Part shown: positions 54,846-62,839 of the stretch, piece after piece
Numbering within the stretch: the first letter of the stretch is position 1
How the letters are laid out: every line of letters begins with the position of its first letter
DNA from: Sphingomonadaceae bacterium
GTDB taxonomy: Bacteria; Pseudomonadota; Alphaproteobacteria; Sphingomonadales; Sphingomonadaceae
Reading direction: 5' to 3'
Assembly (NCBI GenBank): GCA_019239915.1
Contig: JAFAZF010000001.1
Coordinates: forward strand, 30,649 to 94,648
Length of the DNA: 64,000 bases
Made by a program: the position numbers and the translations under genes
The notes under the pieces: generated by a model
The model's input: the letters and a program-made list of their open reading frames with translations, nothing else
Told to the model about the DNA's origin: nothing
Databases searched by the model: none

Positions 54846-54875
54846 TTTATATTGCACCGCAGCGAAAATGCTCAA
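54846..54875 (-). promoter_or_regulatory. Likely nasTS promoter
   Basis: On the minus strand TTGAGC (54875-54870) and TATAAA (54851-54846) are 18 bp apart, 44 bp before the nasT ATG. The surrounding GATGCTATTTTATATT is the only AT-rich part of the gap. Confidence 0.45.
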
Positions 54876-54972
54876 GCGCGAATACGACGTGCGGTCAAGA
54901 CACGTGCGGCGGCCGGCGCCGACGCGCCTCCTCGGCGCTTACTGGCGCGCGCCCGCTTGCCTCAGGTCGCTT

Positions 54973-55653
54973 TCAGGACGTGCCGTTCGCACACATCTTG
55001 AGGCCCTTCGCCTTGAAGTCGTCCTGCAGCGCCTTGGTCAGGTTGGTGAGGTCGTCCTTGATCACCGGCAGCCACTTGAGCGTCTTGTCGACCGTAGGGT
55101 TGTCATCATTGTAGGCGGTCTTGTCGTTGGTTGCGATCAGCACCGTGGCGATCGCCGGATCGCCCATGCGGTCGACGCGCGTGTAGGCGCTCGGCGCGTC
55201 GGTGCGGAACACGAAGCCGGCGCCGCCGGTCACCGCCGGCGCGCCACCATGGGCTTCGGCGAGATAAGGGAAGACCCCCGGCAGCGGCTCGTCGTTACCC
55301 GACGGATCGAGCGGGATGTTCGCGAGCACCAGCGGCGAGTATTTGGTGAGATCGAGGAAAGCCGCGGCGATCGTCTCGTCGACCACCGGGTCTTCCAGCC
55401 GCCGCCCGTTCGGGTAGCCGTTGGCGACGTTGAGATCCATCGTCACGACATCCGGCAGCACGACGGATTCGAGCGAGCGCCCCGGAATGACGGTCTGCGC
55501 AAAGCAGGGCAGCACGTCGATCGCCTGGGTGGTCTGCGTCGGTGTGCTGCTCGATCCGTTGGAATCGCCGCCGCCGCAGGCGACGAGCATGAGCGCACCG
55601 GCGATCGCGGCGAGCGACGCGGCGCGGCGCGGCGCGAAGTGAAAGCTTGCCAT
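54973..55653 (-). CDS. DUF4331 family lipoprotein (C-terminal half)
   Basis: A 226-residue exported protein. The signal ends in a lipobox (AAIAGALMLVAC, then GGGDSNGSSST). The mature part contains the C-terminal DUF4331 block LPDVVTMDLNVANGYPNGRR with LEDPVVDETIAAAFLDL. Full-length DUF4331 proteins carry both halves; here the N-terminal half is a separate gene just upstream, 4 bp away. ATG 55653 gives a compact signal peptide. Function unknown. Confidence 0.8.
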   Translation of the reverse strand: MASFHFAPRRAASLAAIAGALMLVACGGGDSNGSSSTPTQTTQAIDVLPCFAQTVIPGRSLESVVLPDVVTMDLNVANGYPNGRRLEDPVVDETIAAAFLDLTKYSPLVLANIPLDPSGNDEPLPGVFPYLAEAHGGAPAVTGGAGFVFRTDAPSAYTRVDRMGDPAIATVLIATNDKTAYNDDNPTVDKTLKWLPVIKDDLTNLTKALQDDFKAKGLKMCANGTS

Positions 55654-55657
55654 CGTT

Positions 55658-56314
55658 TCAGCTCCCTGCCCCAATGCGCCGGGTCTCGCCCCAGACGGTG
55701 ATCGGATGCGTGCCGTTCGCGATCGCCGAGCGCGGGAACTCCATCACGACGGCGGTGTCGTTCTTCCCCGCGAAGAAGTTGCGTGTGTTCATGATCGAGA
55801 GCGTTCCGCTCGCTTTGGTGTCGTTGAAGCCCTGCAGATCGAAGAAGAAAGGATCGTCGAAGAGCCCGGCCTCCGCGTTGATCGTGCCTTGGGAGAGCTG
55901 CGTCTGGACCGCGCCTTGGATCGCCCCGGTCGAACCGGGGATGCCAACGAACTGGATGCCCCAATTGCCGTTCGGATCGCGGCCGAAGCGCATGTTGATC
56001 GTCGCCTCGTCGGTGCTGACGTCGCCGTCGTTCGAGAGGTGAAGCTGGTAGAGCACATTGCTGTCGTAGGTGGGGCCGACGCCTTGCTCCTTCGGGCCCG
56101 CGAACGTCATCACGATCGTGACCGTCGAATCGGTATGCCAGGTGAAAATGTCGGCAATGTCGGCGGCGGTGTCCGACATGGTCCCGATATTCGTGCGCTC
56201 CGGCGGATCGAGGTGATCCGCGGCGCGAATCGGTCGCTCGAGCAGCAGCGCGCCGCCGCCGATCAGGATCGCCACCGCTCCGGCGAGCGACGCCGCCTTT
56301 ACCCCAGCGCGCAT
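55658..56314 (-). CDS. DUF4331 family exported protein (N-terminal half)
   Basis: A 218-residue protein with signal MRAGVKAASLAGAVAILIGG. The mature start AADHLDPPERTN and DTAADIADIFTWHTDSTVTI is the typical DUF4331 N-terminus, and FFAGKNDTAVVMEFPRSAI matches the family middle. ATG 56314 has GGAGA 8 nt upstream; a GTG at 56344 is an alternative. Co-transcribed with the C-terminal-half gene and divergent from the TPR and HupE/UreJ genes. Confidence 0.82.
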   Translation of the reverse strand: MRAGVKAASLAGAVAILIGGGALLLERPIRAADHLDPPERTNIGTMSDTAADIADIFTWHTDSTVTIVMTFAGPKEQGVGPTYDSNVLYQLHLSNDGDVSTDEATINMRFGRDPNGNWGIQFVGIPGSTGAIQGAVQTQLSQGTINAEAGLFDDPFFFDLQGFNDTKASGTLSIMNTRNFFAGKNDTAVVMEFPRSAIANGTHPITVWGETRRIGAGS

Positions 56315-56512
56315 GGGCGCTCTCCTCTGTCGATCATCGGTCACGCACGATCCTCCAGCGCGCCGCCGATCCGGACGGGAGCCCTGCTCCTTCGTCCCCC
56401 GACAACGCTAAAGCCTTGATTGTTCGTGCGACCCCTTGGCTGCGCACCCTAGCTCATGGGCTGGCAGCGACCAAGCGTTTCCATTAGGTTCGGGCTCAAT
56501 CCGGGGAGAGCG

Positions 56513-57901
56513 ATGGGAAGCGATGCCGCGCCGTCAGCCGCGTTGACCTGGCCGCGCCGGGCGATACTCGCGGTGTTCCTGCTCTTGCTCGCAGGTGCCG
56601 CGGTCGCTTGGCTGCAAGCCTCGAACCCTTGGCTGCGCGCGCATCTGCGTCACGCGCCGGCGCCGGCGCTCGGCCACCTTGCCGCCGCCGCGCAGCAGCA
56701 AGGCGAGCCGACCAGCGCCGCCGAGTCGCGCGCCGCGATCGACCATGATCTCGCCATCGTGCGGCAGCGCGCGCAGGGGTCGGTATCGTGGATGGATCGC
56801 GCCGCCGTCGGCGATCTGTATCTCGCCCGCGCCCGCCTCACCGGCTCGTTCGACGACTATGCTGCGGCCGGCCGCGCCTACGACGATGCGTTCACCGTCG
56901 CGGCGCCGGGCACGGGCCCTCATCTCGAGCGTGCCGGCTGGAACTTCGCGGTGCACCGGCTCGGCGCGATGACGAGCGATCTCGCCGCCGTCGATCATTA
57001 TGCGATCCCCGATGCCGGCCAGCAGGCGACGGTGCTCGGCATGCGCGGCGACATCCTCTTCTACAGCGGCCGTTACGCGCAGGCGCTGCCGCTATACCGG
57101 CGCGCCGAGGCGATGATGCCCTCGCTCGGCGCCGAGATGCGGCTCGCCAACTATTATGCGCGGATGGGCGATCCGGATCGCGCCGCCGACTATCTCGATC
57201 AAGGCGATGCCCGTATCGGCGCGCCGCAGCAGCAGCTGCGTTCCTTCATCGAAATGCGGCGCGGCATCCTCGATATGAACCGCGGCCGCTGGGATATGGC
57301 GGAGGCGCATTTCCGCCGCGCCGACGACATCTTTCCCGGCTCTTGGCTGGTCGAAGAGCAACTCGCGACCGTGCGCGCGCTCAAGGGGGCACCGGGCGAG
57401 GCGATGGCGCTGTTCCGCCGCATGGCCGCGCAATACGGCCTGCCCGATGCCTATGACGGCATCGCCGGCCTCTATCGCGCGCAGGGCGACTTCGAGAACG
57501 CGCAACGTTGGGCGACGAAGGCCGGCGCGCTGTGGCAGCAGCGCATGGCCGTGCTGCCCGAGGCGGCGCTCGGGCACACGCTCGATCATCTGCTCGCCTT
57601 CGGCGACCCGGGCGAAGCGCTCACCGTCGCGCAGCGCAACTTTGCGTTGCGTCCCTATGGCGACGCCGCGACCGGGCTGGCCTGGGCCTATCTCGCCAAC
57701 CACCGCCCGCAGGATGCACTTGCCGCGATCGGGCCGACGCTCGCCTCGGGCTGGAGTTCGGCCGAGCCGCACGTCGTCGCATCGGAAGCCTATGCGCTGC
57801 TCGGGCAGGGCAAGCAGGCGGATGCGGAACGCGCCGCCGCGCTCGCGATCAACCCGCATAGCCTCGATCGCAATCCCGGCATGACCTGGCTCGAGCAATG
57901 A
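56513..57901 (+). CDS. Membrane-anchored TPR protein
   Basis: A 462-residue protein with one N-terminal TM segment (AILAVFLLLLAGAAVAWLQA, about residues 17-36), then mostly tetratricopeptide-like helices. Examples are RGDILFYSGRYAQALPLYRR, MRLANYYARMGDPDRAADYL and IAGLYRAQGDFENAQRWATK. ATG 56513 follows GGGGAGAG. It overlaps the HupE/UreJ gene by 4 bp, so both are translationally coupled; TPRs probably scaffold a periplasmic complex, perhaps with the DUF4331 proteins (inference). Confidence 0.85.
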   Translation: MGSDAAPSAALTWPRRAILAVFLLLLAGAAVAWLQASNPWLRAHLRHAPAPALGHLAAAAQQQGEPTSAAESRAAIDHDLAIVRQRAQGSVSWMDRAAVGDLYLARARLTGSFDDYAAAGRAYDDAFTVAAPGTGPHLERAGWNFAVHRLGAMTSDLAAVDHYAIPDAGQQATVLGMRGDILFYSGRYAQALPLYRRAEAMMPSLGAEMRLANYYARMGDPDRAADYLDQGDARIGAPQQQLRSFIEMRRGILDMNRGRWDMAEAHFRRADDIFPGSWLVEEQLATVRALKGAPGEAMALFRRMAAQYGLPDAYDGIAGLYRAQGDFENAQRWATKAGALWQQRMAVLPEAALGHTLDHLLAFGDPGEALTVAQRNFALRPYGDAATGLAWAYLANHRPQDALAAIGPTLASGWSSAEPHVVASEAYALLGQGKQADAERAAALAINPHSLDRNPGMTWLEQ

Positions 57902-59259
57902 CGCTCGCCCGGCGCATCGCGCGCTCGGTGCTGGCGGCGCTGCTCGCGCTGCTCACGAGCGCCGCCTCAGCGCACCTGATGCCGAACTCGGTGATTTCGC
58001 TCGATTTCGATCGCCATGCCGTTCAGGCCGAGATCCTGATGCCGATGAGCGAACTCGCCTATGGCTCCGGCCACCGCCTGTCGCTGAACGCGGCGAGCGG
58101 CCTCGGCGCCGAACGCCCGTTCGTCACGCGCTATGTCCTAGACCATCTTGCGGTCCGCGGCCCGGACGGGCGGCCGTGGAGCGTCGCGATCCGGAGCATG
58201 ACGATCGCGTCCGACAGCTGGAACACCGACATCGGCACAACCGTCGTGCTGACGCCGCCGCCCGGCGCCTCGGCCCGCCGCTTCACCTTGGCGTGGAGCG
58301 GTATCATCGATCGCGTCGCCAATCATTTCGTCCTGGTCTTCGCGCGCAGCGATTTCGCGACCGGCACGCTGGCGAGCGCGCCCGAGATGATCGGCGGCCT
58401 GCAGGGCGCGACGCGGACCATCGCGATCGATCGCGGCCAGGGCAGCGCCTGGCGCGGCTTCGCTGCGTCGCTCCGCCTCGGCATGGAGCATATCGCCGAG
58501 GGGCACGACCATCTCCTCTTCCTGATCGCACTGTTGCTGCCTGCGCCGTTGCTGCCCGCCGGCAGACGCTGGGGCAGCTATGGCGGCGCGCGGCGGACGA
58601 TCCGCCGGCTCGCACTGATCGTCAGCGCGTTCACGCTTGGCCATTCGATCACGCTGATCGGCGGCGCGTTCCTCGGCTGGCAGCTGCCGCAACGGCCGGT
58701 CGAGGTCGGCATCGCGCTCTCGATCCTGCTCTCCGCGCTGCACGCGTGGCGACCGATCTTCCGCGGCCGAGAGCCGCTGATCGCGGCCGGCTTCGGCCTC
58801 GTCCACGGCCTCGCCTTCGCAACCGTGATCGGCAATTTCCGGCTGGAGCCGCTCGCCAAGGCGCAGTCGATCCTCGGCTTCAACCTCGGCATCGAACTCG
58901 TTCAGCTGCTCGTCGTCGCCGCCGTGCTGCCGCTGCTGCTCATGCTTGCGCCGATGCGCATTTATGCGCCGTTCCGCTCGGCCGGAGCAGCGTTTGCGGG
59001 CTTCGCCGCGCTCGCCTGGATCGAGGAGCGAATCACCGGCCTACCCAATGGCGTCGGCGACGCGGTCGATGCGTTGCTCGGCAAAGCGCCTTGGCTGGTC
59101 TTAGCGGCAACCCTCGTGCTGCTATTGCATCGCTGGCTTCGGATCGGTGGGGTTCAACCGCGCGCGGCGAGCGCGCGGCTCGCCGGGCTGTGCGTGCTCG
59201 CCGCGGGAGCGTTCGCCAATCTCATGGCGGCGACGCTGGCAGGTCCGATGCCGGGTTGA
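57898..59259 (+). CDS. HupE/UreJ-family membrane protein
   Basis: A 453-residue protein with a signal peptide (LLALLTSAASA), a periplasmic beta-rich domain of about 170 residues and a C-terminal HupE/UreJ_2 membrane domain of about seven TM. Motifs include MEHIAEGHDHLLFLIALLL, LIVSAFTLGHSITLIGG and GFGLVHGLAFATVIGNF. HupE/UreJ proteins are linked to Ni/Co handling in other systems. No hydrogenase or urease gene is present here. Its 3' end overlaps the convergent phosphoribosyltransferase by 38 bp. Confidence 0.88.
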   Translation: MTLARRIARSVLAALLALLTSAASAHLMPNSVISLDFDRHAVQAEILMPMSELAYGSGHRLSLNAASGLGAERPFVTRYVLDHLAVRGPDGRPWSVAIRSMTIASDSWNTDIGTTVVLTPPPGASARRFTLAWSGIIDRVANHFVLVFARSDFATGTLASAPEMIGGLQGATRTIAIDRGQGSAWRGFAASLRLGMEHIAEGHDHLLFLIALLLPAPLLPAGRRWGSYGGARRTIRRLALIVSAFTLGHSITLIGGAFLGWQLPQRPVEVGIALSILLSALHAWRPIFRGREPLIAAGFGLVHGLAFATVIGNFRLEPLAKAQSILGFNLGIELVQLLVVAAVLPLLLMLAPMRIYAPFRSAGAAFAGFAALAWIEERITGLPNGVGDAVDALLGKAPWLVLAATLVLLLHRWLRIGGVQPRAASARLAGLCVLAAGAFANLMAATLAGPMPG

Positions 59260-59764
59260 GCCGGTCGGCGACGGTGACGGCATCCCCGACGATCGTCTCG
59301 CGCGGCGCGACGGCTTCCCACGGGAAGACGAACCGGCTCTTGTCGATCGCGCGGTCGATGGTACGCGCGCGATAGTCCGCACGCGCCGACGATCCGATAT
59401 TGTCGATCAGCACGGCGAAGCGAACGGTTTCGTGCGGCAGCCGTGCACGGAGCGAGGCGATCGTGCGGCCGCTATCGTTGATGTCGTCGACGAACAGCAG
59501 GCGGACGCCCGCCGACGCGCGCTCCGCGAGACGGTCGATCGGCGCATCCGCGAAATCGCGATCCTGCGCGCTGAGGTCGATCGAGAGCATCGGGATGCCG
59601 GTCGCGTGGCTCAGCCACAGGGTCGGTGCGAGGCCGCCGCGGCCAATGCCGACCAACCGCTCCGGCCGCCAGCCGCTCGCGTCGATCGCCACCGCCAGCG
59701 CCGCCACGTCGGCGAGGAACTGCTCGTAGGAGACCGGCGCCAGCACGGGCGTACCGCCCGTCAT
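59222..59764 (-). CDS. Phosphoribosyltransferase family protein
   Basis: A 180-residue PRTase fold. The PRPP loop is RLLFVDDINDSGRTIASLRA; RLVGIGRGGLAPTLWLSHAT and RFVFPWE are also typical of hypoxanthine/xanthine-type members. ATG 59764 (MTGGTPVLAP) is used; the longer upstream frame lies within ygfZ. The base substrate is unclear. It lies 4 bp after ygfZ, so the two are probably co-transcribed. Confidence 0.88.
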   Translation of the reverse strand: MTGGTPVLAPVSYEQFLADVAALAVAIDASGWRPERLVGIGRGGLAPTLWLSHATGIPMLSIDLSAQDRDFADAPIDRLAERASAGVRLLFVDDINDSGRTIASLRARLPHETVRFAVLIDNIGSSARADYRARTIDRAIDKSRFVFPWEAVAPRETIVGDAVTVADRLNPASDLPASPP

Positions 59765-59768
59765 CGGT

Positions 59769-60509
59769 TCAGGCCGCCACCAGCGCCGGCGCCAGCCAGG
59801 CCGGAATGATCGGCTCGGCGGCAAGCGAGCCCAGCTTCAAGGGCGCCGCCAGCGCCTCGACGCGGACCAGCGCCACCGCCAGCCCGAGCGCGGGATACCA
59901 GGCACGCGCCGCCTCGCCCGGATCGCCATCGACGCGGGCAACGACCAGGCGGCGGTTGACCTTCTGCCGCCAGTTCATCCGCGCGGTATTCTCCTGGCCG
60001 ACATAGCAGCCCTTGGTGAAGCTCACGCCCTCGAGCTCGGCGGCGTTCGCCTCCAGCCACAAGGTCTTGTCCGAACCCAGCTCGACGAGACCCTCGGTCA
60101 CGCCCAGCGCAAGGCGATGCGCGCGCCATGCCGCACTCGCACCTCCACTACCCGGCGCGCCGAGCCAGCGGCGGCCAAGCCCGGGCAGGCGAGGGTCGCC
60201 GATGCCCTCCGGCGACCAATGCACAGCGAACAAGTCATCGCGTGCGATCGTGATCGCGCGGCGCAGCCGATAGAGCGTCAGCCGCCTGGCAAGCGCGTCC
60301 GCCTGCGCCGCCTCGCAGTCGATCAGCACGTCGTCGCCATCGGCCCAGACGAGGAAGTCGAACAGCGCCTTGCCCTGCGCCGTGAGCAGCCCCGCCCACA
60401 CCGGCAGCGCCCCGGTCACGTCGTTGGTGACGAGGCCCTGCAGAAAGCCGCGTACGTCCTCGCCCGAGAGCCTGATGAGCGCGCGATCGGCGAGGTGCGT
60501 CGGGTTCAT
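59769..60509 (-). CDS. ygfZ: YgfZ-family folate-binding Fe-S assembly protein
   Basis: A 246-residue protein related to GcvT. The signature KGCYVGQENTARMNWRQKVN is the YgfZ/COG0354 motif with its functional cysteine, and the N-terminus has LIRLSGEDVRGFLQGLVTND. It supports assembly or repair of Fe-S proteins with folate. Divergent from pyrC. Confidence 0.94.
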   Translation of the reverse strand: MNPTHLADRALIRLSGEDVRGFLQGLVTNDVTGALPVWAGLLTAQGKALFDFLVWADGDDVLIDCEAAQADALARRLTLYRLRRAITIARDDLFAVHWSPEGIGDPRLPGLGRRWLGAPGSGGASAAWRAHRLALGVTEGLVELGSDKTLWLEANAAELEGVSFTKGCYVGQENTARMNWRQKVNRRLVVARVDGDPGEAARAWYPALGLAVALVRVEALAAPLKLGSLAAEPIIPAWLAPALVAA

Positions 60510-60586
60510 GCCCGCAAGCTAATGTCGCCGCGCCGGAAACCCAAGCCGCGCTGGCGATTTGGCGGCGGCGCCACTAGGTCACCGCC

Positions 60587-61624
60587 ATGATCGAGCGCCT
60601 GACCATCCGCCGTCCTGACGATTGGCACGTCCACCTCCGTGACGGCGACATGCTTCGCGCGGTCGCCGGCTACACGGCGCGGCAGTTCGCCCGCGCGATC
60701 GTGATGCCCAACCTGACGCCGCCGGTGACGAGCGTCGCCGCCGTCGAGGCCTATCGCGACCGTATCCTCGCCGCGCTGCCGGCGGGCGCCGATTTCACAC
60801 CGCTGATGACCTGTTACCTCACCGACGACAGCGATCCGGCCGAGATTGCGCGCGGGCACGCCAGCGGCGCCTGGGTCGCCTGCAAGCTCTACCCCGCCCA
60901 CGCGACGACCAACTCGGCGCACGGCGTTACCGACATCCGCGCGCTGACGGCCGTGCTCGAGACGCTCCAGCGCATCGGCATGCCGCTGCTCATCCATGGT
61001 GAGGTGACCGATCGCGATATCGACATCTTCGATCGCGAGGCGGTGTTCGTAGAGCGCGTGCTGGCGCCGCTGGTCCGCGATTACCCGGAGCTCAGGATCG
61101 TGCTCGAGCATGTCACGACTACCGAGGCGGTCGATTTCGTCGCGAGTGCCGGACCTCACGTGGCCGCGACGATCACGCCGCAACATCTCCTCATCAATCG
61201 CAACGCGCTGTTCGATGGCGGCTTGCGGCCGCACGCCTATTGCCTGCCGGTCGCCAAGCGCGAGCGTCACCGGCTGGCGGTGCGCCGCGCGGCGGTCTCG
61301 GGCTCGCCCAAATTCTTCCTAGGCACCGACAGTGCGCCGCACGGCGTCCACCGCAAGGAAGCCGCATGTGGTTGTGCGGGGATCTTCAACGCGCCCTTCG
61401 CGCTTGAAGGCTATGCGAGGGTGTTCGAGGAAGAAGGCGCCCTCGATCGTCTGGAGGGCTTCGCCTCGGAGCACGGCGCGCGCTTCTACGGGCTGCCGCT
61501 CAACGACGGCACCGTGACGCTCGAGCGTGCCGCGGTCACCGTGCCGGAGCGGATCGGCGAAGGCGACCTCGCCGTCGTGCCGTTCCACGCCGGCGAGACG
61601 CTGGCGTGGCGGTTCGTCGGCTAG
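60587..61624 (+). CDS. pyrC: Dihydroorotase (class II, PyrC type)
   Basis: A 345-residue zinc amidohydrolase of pyrimidine synthesis. The metal motif is [27 protein letters not shown] holds the carboxylated lysine. [21 protein letters not shown] and [15 protein letters not shown] complete the E. coli PyrC-type active site. Standard length and start. Monocistronic. Confidence 0.97.
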   Translation: MIERLTIRRPDDWHVHLRDGDMLRAVAGYTARQFARAIVMPNLTPPVTSVAAVEAYRDRILAALPAGADFTPLMTCYLTDDSDPAEIARGHASGAWVACKLYPAHATTNSAHGVTDIRALTAVLETLQRIGMPLLIHGEVTDRDIDIFDREAVFVERVLAPLVRDYPELRIVLEHVTTTEAVDFVASAGPHVAATITPQHLLINRNALFDGGLRPHAYCLPVAKRERHRLAVRRAAVSGSPKFFLGTDSAPHGVHRKEAACGCAGIFNAPFALEGYARVFEEEGALDRLEGFASEHGARFYGLPLNDGTVTLERAAVTVPERIGEGDLAVVPFHAGETLAWRFVG

Positions 61625-61673
61625 GAAGAACCTCTGCCGTTCGCGGCTCGGACGGAGGGGAAAACGCTCGTGC

Positions 61674-62447
61674 TCAGAACGGCACCCAGTTCTGCTTCGG
61701 CCGGAACTTCATGTAGCCGACGTTCGCACCCAGTCGCCAGCCGACGCCGAGATGGATGGGGATCAGCACGACGTCGCCGCGGCGGAGGTAGGAAGCCGTG
61801 AAGCCGCCGACGAAATAGGCGACGCCCTGCACCTGCGGGTAGCGGCGGAACAGCTCCTGGCTGTCGTAGAGATTGTAGACGAGGATGAACGTCTTGGCGG
61901 CATCGCCGCCGAAATCGAAGCCGACCGACGGCCCTGTCCAATAGACCTTGCGATCGCCCTCGACCTTGTGGCGCATCAGCCCAGAACCGTAGCGCAGGCC
62001 GACCACGACCGCGCCCGAACCCTCGCCGCCGGCGATATAGGCGTTGGGACGGCCCTGATCCTTGAGGATCTTCTCGATGAGCTTGGCGAGGCCCTCGGCA
62101 CCCTTGCCGAATACACCCTCGGCGGCGTCGATGACGTCATGCTCTTGATAGGTCTGATCGTCGGGCGTCTTGTTGGCGCCGGATGGCGGCGGCGCGGCAT
62201 CAGGCGCCTGCGCGTCGTCGGCGGGCGGGTGCCGCGGCGGCGGCGCGGACGCCGCGTTGGGCACGCCGCCATTGTCGTAGCTGCCGCCGCCCGATGGCGG
62301 CGCGAGATCGTCGTCGGCGGCGCGCGATGCCGCCGCGGATGTCGACGGCGCCGACGGATCGACGGTACGCACGCCCTGCGACGATGCCGGGGCGACCGCT
62401 ACCGCCAGCGCGCCGGTAAGCGCCGCCAGCCTGCTCGTAACTCTCAT
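61674..62447 (-). CDS. DUF1134 domain exported protein
   Basis: A 257-residue protein with a signal peptide (MRVTSRLAALTGALAVAVAP) and an alanine/proline-rich linker. A C-terminal DUF1134 domain then starts near QEHDVIDAAEGVFGKGAEGL and continues VGLRYGSGLMRHKVEGDRKV, GFDFGGDAAKTFILVYNLYD and IPIHLGVGWRLGANVGYMKF. Related to the SYLF/YSC84 lipid-binding fold. Envelope protein of unknown function, common in alphaproteobacteria. Confidence 0.9.
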   Translation of the reverse strand: MRVTSRLAALTGALAVAVAPASSQGVRTVDPSAPSTSAAASRAADDDLAPPSGGGSYDNGGVPNAASAPPPRHPPADDAQAPDAAPPPSGANKTPDDQTYQEHDVIDAAEGVFGKGAEGLAKLIEKILKDQGRPNAYIAGGEGSGAVVVGLRYGSGLMRHKVEGDRKVYWTGPSVGFDFGGDAAKTFILVYNLYDSQELFRRYPQVQGVAYFVGGFTASYLRRGDVVLIPIHLGVGWRLGANVGYMKFRPKQNWVPF

Positions 62448-62546
62448 GCAACCACTCCCGCTTCCCCGCCATGGAGTTAAGCGCGAACGTCATGGCTGCG
62501 CAATGAACGGCGCGCGCCACGGGCGACGACCCGAGTCGTGCGCCGG

Positions 62547-62575
62547 TTGAAACGCCGGAACGCCGCCGCTATAGC
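62547..62575 (+). promoter_or_regulatory. tRNA-Ser promoter
   Basis: TTGAAA (62547-62552) and TATAGC (62570-62575) are 17 bp apart, and the tRNA starts 17 bp after the -10 box. Confidence 0.65.
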
Positions 62576-62592
62576 CCGCCGCCTGCCCCTCC

Positions 62593-62685
62593 GGAGACGT
62601 GGGTGAGTGGCTGAAACCAGCGGTTTGCTAAACCGCCGTAGGGGGATTACTCCTACCGAGGGTTCGAATCCCTCCGTCTCCGCCA
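62593..62685 (+). tRNA. tRNA-Ser (anticodon GCT)
   Basis: Acceptor arms GGAGACG and CGTCTCC pair fully. The anticodon stem GCGGT/ACCGC has the loop TT-GCT-AA, giving GCU for AGC/AGU codons. A long variable arm (GGGGGATTACTCCT) marks a type II serine tRNA. The T arm is GAGGGTTCGAATCCCTC and the CCA tail is encoded. Confidence 0.97.
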
Positions 62686-62817
62686 GAACTTATTGAAGTT
62701 TATAGATAATCCTTAGGCTGGCGGTGGCGATGCCCACATCGATGCCCACTTGGGAGCGCGACTTGCGCTAAACATTGGGGCGGTCCGTTCAAGCAGGTCA
62801 ACGAAACGCTCAGCCAT
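62686..62817. other. Possible integration scar next to tRNA-Ser
   Basis: Right after the tRNA, the sequence drops in GC (TTATTGAAGTTTATAGATAA). It then has two 9-bp direct copies of GATGCCCAC (62729-62737 and 62741-62749). A minus-strand frame from 62817 to 62713 (MAERFVDLLERTAP...) could be the end of a disrupted gene. The layout resembles an integrase attachment end at a tRNA 3' terminus. No intact integrase is present in the window, so this is weak. Confidence 0.35.
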
Positions 62818-62839
62818 CCCCCGGCGGCGCGAACACGAC

